A DNA stretch of 64,000 nt from Chitinophagales bacterium (GTDB taxonomy: Bacteria; Bacteroidota; Bacteroidia; Chitinophagales; Chitinophagaceae), in assembly GCA_017303455.1 (NCBI GenBank), contig JAFLBM010000012.1, positions 1-64,000 on the forward strand, in the 5' to 3' direction. The translations under genes were made by a program, and so were the position numbers. Below, in pieces: positions 50,630 through 58,351 of the stretch (the first letter of the stretch is position 1; each line of letters begins with the position of its first letter). The notes under the pieces were generated by a model that was not told where the DNA came from, searched no databases, and saw nothing but the letters and a program-made list of their open reading frames with translations.

Positions 50630-51649
50630 ATGAAACAATTGTCATTTATATTTCTATCGGCCGTATTGCTTTGTTTGTCTTGTGGTAAAGACAGCCCGGG
50701 TACTACGAATATTGCACCTGCTAATCTTACGGTGAATGCGGTGGTGAGCACAGACAACAGTGGCAACGTGGCTTTTACAGCTTCAGCAACCAATGCAGTT
50801 ACCTATGATTATGATTACGGAAACGGCATCTTTCAAACTGTTGTATCAGGCGTGGTCACCTACAGGTACCCGGCTTCAGGTGTTTATACGGTTAATGTAA
50901 TTGCCAAAAGCTCATCTGGTCAGACCATTTCAAAATCAATACAGGTCACAGTAACAGTTGCCCAGTCATTGATCTGGTCTGAAGAGTTTAACACTCCTGG
51001 TGCACCTGACCCTGCCAAATGGGGTTATGATCTCGGAGCCGGCGGTTGGGGAAACAACGAGTTGCAGTATTACTCCAACAGGCCAGATAATGCTGTTGTG
51101 TCCGGCGGAACGCTCAAGATAATTGCAAAAGCAGAAAACTTCAGCGGAAGCCCTTATACTTCAGCAAGGCTGTTATCAAAAGATAAATTCTCTTTTAAGT
51201 ATGGTAAACTGGAAACAAGGGCAAAGTTGCCGTTTGGTGCCGGCACCTGGGCTGCTATCTGGATGCTGGGAAGCAATATCAACACCGTGCCCTGGCCGGG
51301 TTGCGGTGAAATAGATATTATGGAGCATGTGGGCAACCAGCAGAATAAAATATTCGGTACACTGCATTATCCCGGTCGTTCCGGGGGTAATGCAGACGGA
51401 AGTTCAGTCGTGATTGCCAATGCAAGTACCGAGTTTCATAAGTATGCAGTGGAATGGACAGCCAGTACGATAAAAATATCCGTGGATGATTTTACGTATT
51501 TCACATTTGCTAATTCTGCTGCTGTCCCATTTAACCATAATTTTTTTATCATCCTGAATATCGCCATGGGGGGCAATTTTGGCGGAGCAGTTGACCCGGC
51601 TTTTGTCAGTTCAACCATGGAAATAGATTATATCAGGGTGTACCAGTAA
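50630..51649 (+). CDS. GH16 beta-glucanase with PKD domain, lipoprotein
   Basis: A 339-residue lipoprotein (lipobox CLSC, cysteine 18). A PKD domain (25-110) precedes a GH16 jelly roll (about 113-339) starting LIWSEEFNTPGAPDPAKWGYD. The catalytic segment is GCGEIDIMEHVG with E227, D229 and E232, the retaining ExDxxE site of laminarinase-type GH16. It should cut beta-1,3-glucan (or mixed-linkage glucan) at the cell surface, feeding SusCD. Followed by a hairpin with a T-run that may partly end the transcript. Confidence 0.93.
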   Translation: MKQLSFIFLSAVLLCLSCGKDSPGTTNIAPANLTVNAVVSTDNSGNVAFTASATNAVTYDYDYGNGIFQTVVSGVVTYRYPASGVYTVNVIAKSSSGQTISKSIQVTVTVAQSLIWSEEFNTPGAPDPAKWGYDLGAGGWGNNELQYYSNRPDNAVVSGGTLKIIAKAENFSGSPYTSARLLSKDKFSFKYGKLETRAKLPFGAGTWAAIWMLGSNINTVPWPGCGEIDIMEHVGNQQNKIFGTLHYPGRSGGNADGSSVVIANASTEFHKYAVEWTASTIKISVDDFTYFTFANSAAVPFNHNFFIILNIAMGGNFGGAVDPAFVSSTMEIDYIRVYQ

Positions 51650-51699
51650 TCATTTTTTCTCACAGGCATATTAAGCAAGCATTTTCATCAGCAGTCATT

Positions 51700-51746
51700 A
51701 AAAAGCGGATCGTAATTACTTCTTTAAGTTACTACCTCCGCTTTTT
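51700..51746 (+). terminator. Hairpin with T-run after the first GH16 (possible partial terminator)
   Basis: AAAAAGCGGA (51700-51709) pairs with TCCGCTTTTT (51737-51746) over a 27-base loop. The T-run is short and the same-strand GH16 genes continue beyond, so it may attenuate rather than stop transcription. Confidence 0.6.
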
Positions 51747-51786
51747 GATACTTCTTGCCCGGTTTTGCCTGATTAAATAAAATAGC

Positions 51787-52605
51787 ATGAAAATTAGTAC
51801 AATAAACGGAGCAGTAATTTTCCTTCTTCCTCTTCTTCTATTCGTTCAACAAACTGCTAAAAGCCAGTCTGCCTTTCAAAAATTAGTATGGGCAGATGAA
51901 TTCAACTACAAAGGACTGCCGGATAGCTCCAAATGGAGTTATGATAGAGGAAATGGTTGCCCGGATATCTGCGGTTGGGGCAATAATGAACTACAGTTTT
52001 ATACCTGGAACAGGCCCGAAAATGCAAGGGTGGAAAATGGTAACCTCATCATCGAAACCAAAAAGGAAAACTATTCAGGAGCTGCTTATACTTCAGCCCG
52101 GTTGGTAACGAAGAATAAAGGTGACTGGAAATATGGCCGCATAGAGATAAAGGCAAAACTTCCTGCCGGTAAAGGCTTATGGCCTGCTATCTGGATGTTG
52201 CCCACCAACTGGGTCTATGGTGGTTGGCCCAACAGTGGCGAGATAGATATTATGGAGCATGTAGGCTACTTACCGGATTCGGTTTTTAGCGCCATACATA
52301 CCGGGGCTTATAACGGGATGAAAGGAACGCAAAAAGTAAATAGCCTGCTGAGAAAGGATTTGTATGATGTTTTCCATGTGTATGCGATTGAATGGACTGC
52401 AGAGGAAATTAATTTTTTTATAAACGGTGTAAAGTTTCATTCTTTCAGGAACGAACATTCCGGCACACAGGCATGGCCTTTTGACCAGGAGTTCCATTTA
52501 TTGCTCAACATCGCTGTTGGCGGCAACTGGGGCGGCAAGCAGGGAGTAGATGATAAATTGTTTCCCCAAAAATTGCTGGTTGACTATGTGAGAGTGTATC
52601 AATAA
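51787..52605 (+). CDS. GH16 beta-glucanase, secreted
   Basis: A 272-residue exported GH16 enzyme (signal peptide to SQS, about residue 28; no lipobox), so soluble in the periplasm or released. The domain starts KLVWADEFNYKGLPDSSKWSY, shows the extra loop NGCPDICGWGNNELQFYTWN, and the catalytic GEIDIMEHVG with E152, D154 and E157. It resembles marine-type laminarinases. It is the first of two GH16 genes after the hairpin, 19 bases before the next. Confidence 0.93.
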   Translation: MKISTINGAVIFLLPLLLFVQQTAKSQSAFQKLVWADEFNYKGLPDSSKWSYDRGNGCPDICGWGNNELQFYTWNRPENARVENGNLIIETKKENYSGAAYTSARLVTKNKGDWKYGRIEIKAKLPAGKGLWPAIWMLPTNWVYGGWPNSGEIDIMEHVGYLPDSVFSAIHTGAYNGMKGTQKVNSLLRKDLYDVFHVYAIEWTAEEINFFINGVKFHSFRNEHSGTQAWPFDQEFHLLLNIAVGGNWGGKQGVDDKLFPQKLLVDYVRVYQ

Positions 52606-52624
52606 TGATTTAAATTTTCCAGGT

Positions 52625-53530
52625 ATGAAACAATTTAAAAATTTTACCGGTTCAATAGCTTTTGCAATTATTGGTTCCTTGTTTTTAATTCAGTGTACGA
52701 ATGAAAAAGCTGCTGCCCCGGTAGCGGAAAAAGAAAATAAGCCGGCAGGAGAAACTGTTTTTTTCGATGATTTTTCCGGTACAACACTGGATACTACAAA
52801 ATGGAATACGGAGGTGAGTGGTATACATGTAAATAATGAGTTGCAGGGATATGTTGATTCGGCAGCTGTCATCAGGCTGGTTACAGGTGATGAGGCTGAT
52901 GGTGCCGCAAATGGGGCATTATTATTACAACCGCATTATGCCCCGGGTTATATTACGAAGGATGGCCAGAAATTTGATTTTGTTTCAGGAAGAATAAATA
53001 CCCGTAACAAAGCTGAATTTGCCTATGGATCTTTCGCTGCAAGAATTAAATTAACAGATGGTGCGGGTCTGTGGCCCGCCTGGTGGATGCTCGGCAATGG
53101 TAACTGGCCGGAAACAGGTGAGATCGATATCATGGAGTATGTGGGAGAAAAGGATTGGATCAGTTCAGCCATACATGGAAAAGGATATAGCGGTGATGCA
53201 GGAATTGTTGACCGTTTGTATTTCCCGGGTGATAATGATGTGACCAACTGGCATGTATATGCTGTAGATTGGACGCCGGACAGTTTATTGTTCAAATATG
53301 ATGATGTACCTGTACTCCGGATTACCAAACCCATGACGCAATTTTTCGGGGAATGGGCTTTCGATAACCCCAAATACCTGATCCTGAATTTTGCAGTGGG
53401 AGGTGTTTACCCGTATAAAATAAATGGCATCAAAGAACCTTTCTATGGGTTACCGGCTTCAACGTTTGAAATGATCAAAGCAGGGAAAAGTAAAATGCTG
53501 GTGGATTGGGTAAGGGTCACAAAAAAATGA
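52625..53530 (+). CDS. GH16 beta-glucanase, divergent lipoprotein
   Basis: A 301-residue lipoprotein (lipobox LIQC, cysteine 24). The GH16 domain begins VFFDDFSGTTLDTTKWNTE; the catalytic segment is TGEIDIMEYVG with E166, D168 and E171. It is less like the other two enzymes: the substrate loop differs, with LQPHYAPGYITKDG inserted. It probably has a different cleavage pattern, perhaps a shorter-chain or branched glucan. It is last in the locus. Confidence 0.92.
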   Translation: MKQFKNFTGSIAFAIIGSLFLIQCTNEKAAAPVAEKENKPAGETVFFDDFSGTTLDTTKWNTEVSGIHVNNELQGYVDSAAVIRLVTGDEADGAANGALLLQPHYAPGYITKDGQKFDFVSGRINTRNKAEFAYGSFAARIKLTDGAGLWPAWWMLGNGNWPETGEIDIMEYVGEKDWISSAIHGKGYSGDAGIVDRLYFPGDNDVTNWHVYAVDWTPDSLLFKYDDVPVLRITKPMTQFFGEWAFDNPKYLILNFAVGGVYPYKINGIKEPFYGLPASTFEMIKAGKSKMLVDWVRVTKK

Positions 53531-53578
53531 CCGCTACAGGCGATTATTTACTTCTTGTACAATACAAATTGATTTTTA

Positions 53579-54226
53579 TTACAATTTTTTAAGCTGGCTG
53601 ATCATTGTTTTTTGATCGGCAGCTTTGAATACGGTATTGCCTGCCACTAATACATCAGCACCCGCTGCAATAATCGAAGGTGCATTTTCGAGAGTCACCC
53701 CACCATCTATTTCAATATGCACATGCAGCCCTCTCTCCGTGATCATTTTGCGGAGCTGCTTAATTTTCTCCAGGGTATGAGGAATGAATTTCTGACCGCC
53801 AAAACCGGGATTCACACTCATCAGGCAAACCAGGTCAATATCATGAAGAATATCGCTTAAACCTGAAACGGGAGTATGCGGATTAACGGCTACACCGGCT
53901 TTCATGCCCAGTGCTTTTATCTGCTGGATATTCCGGTGCAGGTGGGGACAGGCTTCAATATGTACAGAAAGATTATCCGCACCGGCATTCTTGAATTGTT
54001 CAGCATAATTGCCGGGTTCTTCAATCATCAGGTGAACATCACAAACCTTCGTCGTTGCTTTCCGGAAAAATTCGATCAGCATGGGGCCGAAACTGATATT
54101 AGGAACAAATCGGCCATCCATCACATCCAGGTGATACCAATCAGCCTCACTTTCGTTCAGCATTTTACAATCAGCTTCCAGGTTCAGGTAGTTGGCAGAT
54201 AACAGGGAAGGAGCAACGATGGCCAT
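53579..54226 (-). CDS. rpe: Ribulose-phosphate 3-epimerase
   Basis: A 215-residue TIM-barrel epimerase of the pentose phosphate pathway, interconverting D-ribulose 5-phosphate and D-xylulose 5-phosphate. Metal and catalytic motifs: PSLLSANYLNLE, DWYHLDVMDGRFVPNISFG (catalytic aspartate and histidine), CDVHLMIEEP, MSVNPGFGGQKFI and HIEIDGGVTLENAP. Length is normal. It follows the TPR gene on the same strand with a 125-base gap that includes an inverted repeat. Confidence 0.96.
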   Translation of the reverse strand: MAIVAPSLLSANYLNLEADCKMLNESEADWYHLDVMDGRFVPNISFGPMLIEFFRKATTKVCDVHLMIEEPGNYAEQFKNAGADNLSVHIEACPHLHRNIQQIKALGMKAGVAVNPHTPVSGLSDILHDIDLVCLMSVNPGFGGQKFIPHTLEKIKQLRKMITERGLHVHIEIDGGVTLENAPSIIAAGADVLVAGNTVFKAADQKTMISQLKKL

Positions 54227-54351
54227 AGCGTTTATTTGCGGTGCAAGATAAGATAAGTGGTTGAATGGTTTATTGGTTAATTCGTTAACTGGTCAACCGG
54301 AAGGTGAGATTTTTCAACATTTGTATACGGGTAAACCAATAAACTAATTAA

Positions 54352-55359
54352 CTATTCAACTATCCTGTCGGCTGATTCCTTCGCCTCTTTCAGGGTTTTA
54401 TCCAACCCATAGGCCCGTTGGTAATTCAATTTGGCCTCCGCTTTATTACCGGTAGCTTCCTGGCATTTGGCCATCCAGTAATAAGAGTCGGCATATTTAG
54501 GAGAAATGGTCATGGCCAGGTTGAATGATTTGTAGGCTTCTTCATATTTCTGCTGGTCATACAGAATAATTCCTTTTTCAATATGGGCATCCAGGAAATT
54601 ATAATCATGCTTGATGGCTTCATTGAAAAGTGATAAGGCTTTGGCTTTATCATTCATATTGGAATAATAAATGCCTTTATAATAATAGGGATCGGCATGA
54701 ACACCCAGTGAGTCCATACTGATGAGGGAGTCGCAGAGACCGATCACTTTCGGGTTTTTTGCTTCCGCATATTTCAAGGCCAGGATATAATTCAGTTCTA
54801 TATCATAGGGAGTGATGGAATAGGCTTTCTCAAGAATACGGATGGATGTGGCGAAATCCTGTTTCTTCTCCAGTAAACCGGCTTTTAGTTTTAATACATC
54901 CACCTGCTCCGGGTTCAGTTGTAATATTTCATCACATACTTTTAATGCTTCTTCTGTTTTGTTTTGGGCATTATAGGAACGGGCCAGGCTGATGCGTAAT
55001 AATATACTTTGAGGTAATTCTTTTAATGACTGGTTTAAAAATACAGCAGCGGAGTCGGGATTCTTTTCCACTAAGATGGTGCTGATGGCATAAGCATATT
55101 TTTCTTCTTTTTTTAACGACCAGGCCTGCTGAAAATCAGCCAGGGCGGGCTCGGGAAAATTATTGGTATTCAGCAAAACGGCTCTTCTGAAATAGAGATC
55201 ATGGTTGGTCTTTTCATTCCTGATACTGTCTGTCAATCCTGCAAAAGGCGGCTGGGTAAGGATCTCTGCATAAGGCGAAGAAGGAGTAGTATCATTACAG
55301 CTACTGAGAATGATCAGCCCGGCTGTTAAAAGTCCTGTTATTTTTGCGACACGGTTCAT
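54352..55359 (-). CDS. TPR-repeat lipoprotein
   Basis: A 335-residue lipoprotein (lipobox LSSC, cysteine 21) made of about eight tetratricopeptide repeats (for example AVLLNTNNFPEPALADFQQA, ISLARSYNAQNKTEEALKVCDEI, IEKGIILYDQQKYEEAYKSFNLAM). TPR scaffolds bind other proteins; partner unknown. It lies in the envelope, likely the periplasmic side. It precedes rpe and is divergent from the TolB-like gene. Confidence 0.88.
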   Translation of the reverse strand: MNRVAKITGLLTAGLIILSSCNDTTPSSPYAEILTQPPFAGLTDSIRNEKTNHDLYFRRAVLLNTNNFPEPALADFQQAWSLKKEEKYAYAISTILVEKNPDSAAVFLNQSLKELPQSILLRISLARSYNAQNKTEEALKVCDEILQLNPEQVDVLKLKAGLLEKKQDFATSIRILEKAYSITPYDIELNYILALKYAEAKNPKVIGLCDSLISMDSLGVHADPYYYKGIYYSNMNDKAKALSLFNEAIKHDYNFLDAHIEKGIILYDQQKYEEAYKSFNLAMTISPKYADSYYWMAKCQEATGNKAEAKLNYQRAYGLDKTLKEAKESADRIVE

Positions 55360-55429
55360 CTCCCAAAACTAATTTATTTTTAGGGCTTAGGTATGACAAT
55401 TGCCTGACAAACGAGGCTGGCAACAAAAA

Positions 55430-55437
55430 TACCTTTG
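55430..55437 (+). promoter_or_regulatory. Possible -7 promoter element (TACCTTTG)
   Basis: Matches TAnnTTTG and lies 25 bases before the start of the TolB-like gene. No clear -33 TTTG is at the right distance, so this is tentative. Confidence 0.35.
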
Positions 55438-55462
55438 CCAGCGCTGAATAAAACAATAAAAA

Positions 55463-56566
55463 ATGAAAAAAATTACCGGTTTATTTTTTGTACTGGCAGC
55501 TATCACAGCCACACAGTCTTGTAATAACAGTTCCAAAATTGCCGTGGTAGATCCGGCAGCAGATACGCTGAAATATGCAGACGAATCACATTTTAAAAAT
55601 GTGCAGCAGCTTACTTTTGGAGGTGATAATGCAGAAGCTTACTGGAGTTATGATGGCAAGTACCTTGTTTTCCAGCGCACCAATCCGAAAGATGGAATTA
55701 TCTGCGACCAGATGTTTGTCGGTAAAGTGCCAACGAAAAGAGGGGAGAAGTTTACCTATAAAATGGTGAGTACCGGTAAAGGCCGTACCACTTGTGCTTT
55801 CTTTACTAAAGATGGTAAGCATATCATTTATGCTTCCACTCATTTGGGCAGCCCTGATTGTCCTCCAACGCCAGACAGAGCTAAATATGGTAATAAATAT
55901 ATCTGGCCTTTGTATGACAGCTATGATATTTTCATGGCTGACCTGGATGGTAAAATTGTAAAACAACTGACCCATTCAAAAGGGTATGATGCGGAAGCAA
56001 CGCTATCTCCCGATGGTGAAAAAATGTTGTACACCAGTGATAAAGATGGCGATATTGATCTTTATATCATGAACCTGAAAACAGGTGAAGAGAAAAGGAT
56101 CACCAATATGCTGGGTTATGATGGCGGCGCCTGGTTCAGTCCGGATGGCAGCAAACTGATCTGGAGAGCATCCAGGCCCAAAACGGAAGCTGAGATCAAA
56201 GAATATAAAGACTTGTTAGCTGAAAATTTGGTAGCCCCTACGAATATGGAAGTATGGGTAGCCAATGCAGATGGCAGCAATGCACACCAGGTTACTTCTT
56301 ATGGTCAGGCCAACTGGGCACCAGCCTATATGCCGGATAACAAGCGGATCATCTTTGCTTCTAATCATGAGTATAAGCGGGGATTTCCTTTTAACCTGTA
56401 CACGATCAACGAAGACGGAACCAACCTGACCAAGATCAGCCGGGATAAAGGATTTGATGCCTTCCCGATGTTCTCCCCCAATGGTAAGAAGATCGTTTTC
56501 TGCAGTAACAGGAATAACGGTGGCACCCGTGATACCAACGTATTTATTGCTGACTGGGTGGAATAA
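55463..56566 (+). CDS. TolB-like PD40 beta-propeller lipoprotein
   Basis: A 367-residue lipoprotein (lipobox TQSC, cysteine 20). The body is a six-bladed propeller of TolB/PD40 repeats: GGDNAEAYWSYDGKYLVFQR, KGYDAEATLSPDGEKMLYTS, YDGGAWFSPDGSKLIWRAS, NWAPAYMPDNKRIIFAS, FDAFPMFSPNGKKIVFCS. Such proteins bind other envelope proteins or peptides. No enzyme motif is seen and no Pal/TolA neighbours are here, so it is not the standard Tol system. Confidence 0.88.
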   Translation: MKKITGLFFVLAAITATQSCNNSSKIAVVDPAADTLKYADESHFKNVQQLTFGGDNAEAYWSYDGKYLVFQRTNPKDGIICDQMFVGKVPTKRGEKFTYKMVSTGKGRTTCAFFTKDGKHIIYASTHLGSPDCPPTPDRAKYGNKYIWPLYDSYDIFMADLDGKIVKQLTHSKGYDAEATLSPDGEKMLYTSDKDGDIDLYIMNLKTGEEKRITNMLGYDGGAWFSPDGSKLIWRASRPKTEAEIKEYKDLLAENLVAPTNMEVWVANADGSNAHQVTSYGQANWAPAYMPDNKRIIFASNHEYKRGFPFNLYTINEDGTNLTKISRDKGFDAFPMFSPNGKKIVFCSNRNNGGTRDTNVFIADWVE

Positions 56567-56570
56567 TAAA

Positions 56571-56602
56571 TTTCTCCCTTGATGCCTGTCGTTGTAGATT
56601 TG
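56571..56602 (+). promoter_or_regulatory. Probable promoter of the 4-TM gene
   Basis: TAGATTTG (56595-56602) matches TAnnTTTG, and TTTC (56571-56574) lies 20 bases upstream at the -33 position with one mismatch. The ATG is 20 bases downstream. Confidence 0.45.
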
Positions 56603-56622
56603 ACGACCTAAATTAATTTGCC

Positions 56623-57063
56623 ATGGATACCGGATTATTGCATTTGCACAATTTACTCCGCTGGATCATTTTATTATTGTTACTGGTAACCCTGTTCCAG
56701 GCTTTTTCCAAAAGCCCTGGCATTAAGAAAACAAGTTTGTTCTTACTGATCAGTGCTCATATCATGCTGCTGGTTGGATTGTACCAACTGATCGCAGGCA
56801 GGTATGGTATCATGAATGGATTGCCGGATAATGTAGAGTCTTTAATGAAGGACAAGTTCTATCGTTTTTTCTGGGTGGAGCACCCGTTAATGATGTTTGT
56901 ATCAATTATTCTTATCACCATTGCCCGTGGCAAAGCCAAGGTGCTTAACTATAAAGCAGCAGGCTGGTTATTACTGGTGGCACTGTTACTGGTACTTGCC
57001 GCAGTACCCTGGCCATTCCGGGATATTATCGGGCAGAACAGGAGCTGGTTTCCTGGTATGTAA
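56623..57063 (+). CDS. Four-helix inner-membrane protein
   Basis: A 146-residue protein with four membrane helices (LLRWIILLLLLVTLFQAF, LFLLISAHIMLLVGLYQLIAG, HPLMMFVSIILITIARG, AGWLLLVALLLVLAAVPWPF). Conserved-looking histidines (H7, H9 at the start; the HIMLL helix; EHPLMM) recall haem-binding cytochrome-type helices, but no family was firmly recognised. It ends with a strong terminator, so it is probably transcribed from the promoter just upstream. Confidence 0.72.
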   Translation: MDTGLLHLHNLLRWIILLLLLVTLFQAFSKSPGIKKTSLFLLISAHIMLLVGLYQLIAGRYGIMNGLPDNVESLMKDKFYRFFWVEHPLMMFVSIILITIARGKAKVLNYKAAGWLLLVALLLVLAAVPWPFRDIIGQNRSWFPGM

Positions 57064-57083
57064 AACCGGTATGTAAAGAGAGT

Positions 57084-57116
57084 ATCCCGTCCGCCCCAGG
57101 CAGACGGGATTTTTTA
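57084..57116 (+). terminator. Terminator after the 4-TM gene
   Basis: A 12-bp stem with one mismatch (57084-57095 / 57099-57110) followed by TTTTTATT; it lies between convergent genes. Confidence 0.85.
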
Positions 57117-57530
57117 TTTATTCTGCCGGTAAAATATTTTCCCGACGATCTTCCAGCCTTCTTTTGTTTTGAGCAGGCTCATGATATCATGGAAATAAAA
57201 GGTCGGGTATTCAATAGTCAATTTGGCGGTAGCAGCGTTACCAAATACTTCCACAGTTTCAATCCTGGTTTTACGGTCCTGCTTTTTACCATTATTAGGC
57301 ATACGGGCCATAAAATCTTTCAGCGATACCACAACAAGTGTATCATTCCGCATATACTGCATTTGCCCGCCGGGGCTAAAAGCTTTTGAAAACATAACAC
57401 TGTCGCCATTTGTGCCACCATCGAGATAATAGTTACAGGCGATTTTTACAGCTTCAATTTCCTGTTCTTTTGTTTGTGCTTCCGCCATGCTGAAGGCGAA
57501 ACAGCTTAATGCCAGTAAGAAAATCTTCAT
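57114..57530 (-). CDS. NTF2-like (lumazine-binding type) exported protein
   Basis: A 138-residue exported protein (signal to AEAQ, residue 19) with a single NTF2/SnoaL-type domain of the putative lumazine-binding family: EAVKIACNYYLDGGTNGDSVMF, KAFSPGGQMQYM, FMARMPNNGKK, RIETVEVFGNAATAKLTIEYP, FHDIMSLLKTKEGWKIVGKIFY. The pocket could bind a small molecule or support an enzyme; ligand unknown. Confidence 0.85.
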   Translation of the reverse strand: MKIFLLALSCFAFSMAEAQTKEQEIEAVKIACNYYLDGGTNGDSVMFSKAFSPGGQMQYMRNDTLVVVSLKDFMARMPNNGKKQDRKTRIETVEVFGNAATAKLTIEYPTFYFHDIMSLLKTKEGWKIVGKIFYRQNK

Positions 57531-57614
57531 TGTGTAGTTTTTATGAAAATAGAATTTTGGCTGGCAGGTTTGCGCTATAATTACATAAACGGTTATCCCG
57601 CTTTGTAAGGAAAT

Positions 57615-58115
57615 CTATCGTTTGCCCAGTTCGATCACTTCACAATCCTTCATATTCTTCCCGTCAACGGCAAAACGGATCAGGGTTCTTATCTTATGCC
57701 AGCCGTGTTTGCCGGCAGCACCGGGGTTCATGTGCAGGCAATGGGTGCTGTCGTCATAGATCACTTTCAGGATATGCGAATGCCCGCTGATGAATAATTG
57801 CGGCTGATGGAGCTGTAATTCCTTCCTTGTTTCCGGGTTATATTTTGGAGGGGAACCGCCGATATGCCGCATCAACACTTTTACTTCCTCGCACATAAAA
57901 ACCAGTTGTTCGGGGAATTCATTTCGTATCACGGGGTCATCAATATTACCATAAACCCCCTTCAACTTTTTGAACTTGTTAAACGCTTTAAGCTTCTCGG
58001 CTACCCCATCCCCAAAATCACCGGCATGCCAGATCTCATCACAATTCTCAAAGTGCCTGAATACAGCTTCATCCAGGTAGCCGTGGGTATCTGATATCAG
58101 TCCTATCCGGGTCAT
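57615..58115 (-). CDS. YfcE-type metallophosphoesterase
   Basis: A 166-residue calcineurin-like phosphoesterase. The dimetal motifs are all present: GLISDTHGYLDE, HAGDFGDG, GVYGNIDD, the HIGG histidine, and GHSHILK. Members (YfcE, MJ0936) cleave phosphodiesters or small phosphate esters in vitro; the true substrate is unknown. Cytosolic. The start is taken from the first ATG (58115). Confidence 0.9.
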   Translation of the reverse strand: MTRIGLISDTHGYLDEAVFRHFENCDEIWHAGDFGDGVAEKLKAFNKFKKLKGVYGNIDDPVIRNEFPEQLVFMCEEVKVLMRHIGGSPPKYNPETRKELQLHQPQLFISGHSHILKVIYDDSTHCLHMNPGAAGKHGWHKIRTLIRFAVDGKNMKDCEVIELGKR

Positions 58116-58191
58116 TGTTAACAGGTATGCTCATCTTTTTAAACAGAACGCTGTAAATTAGTATTTCCTAACTTTACTTCAACGATCAATT

Positions 58192-58281
58192 ATGCCATTC
58201 AACAGAAACTTTACTTATTTCATCGACAAAAGGAAATGGAAATACTATTTCCTCATGGTCTCCCTCGAATTAGAGAAATAG
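58192..58281 (+). CDS. Possible aromatic-rich leader peptide (29 codons)
   Basis: An ATG-to-TAG frame of 29 codons upstream of the homogentisate-dioxygenase-like gene. Eight of the residues between 3 and 20 are aromatic (FTYF, KWKYYF among them). Followed, within ~30 bases, by sequences that can pair in two exclusive ways before the gene. A role as a regulatory leader is conjecture. Confidence 0.3.
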   Translation: MPFNRNFTYFIDKRKWKYYFLMVSLELEK

Positions 58282-58302
58282 GAGTAAGAGGTGACTTTCA
58301 GG

Positions 58303-58351
58303 ACTTATTGCCTGGTTAACTAATTCCCAATAAGCAAATCAACTTATTGCC
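58303..58351 (+). promoter_or_regulatory. Candidate alternative-pairing leader before the dioxygenase gene
   Basis: ACTTATTGCC occurs twice (58303-58312 and 58342-58351). Its CTTATTG can pair with CAATAAG (58328-58334) in either copy; the second stem ends two bases before the ATG and would hide the start region. The stems are short and AT-rich. Confidence 0.35.
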
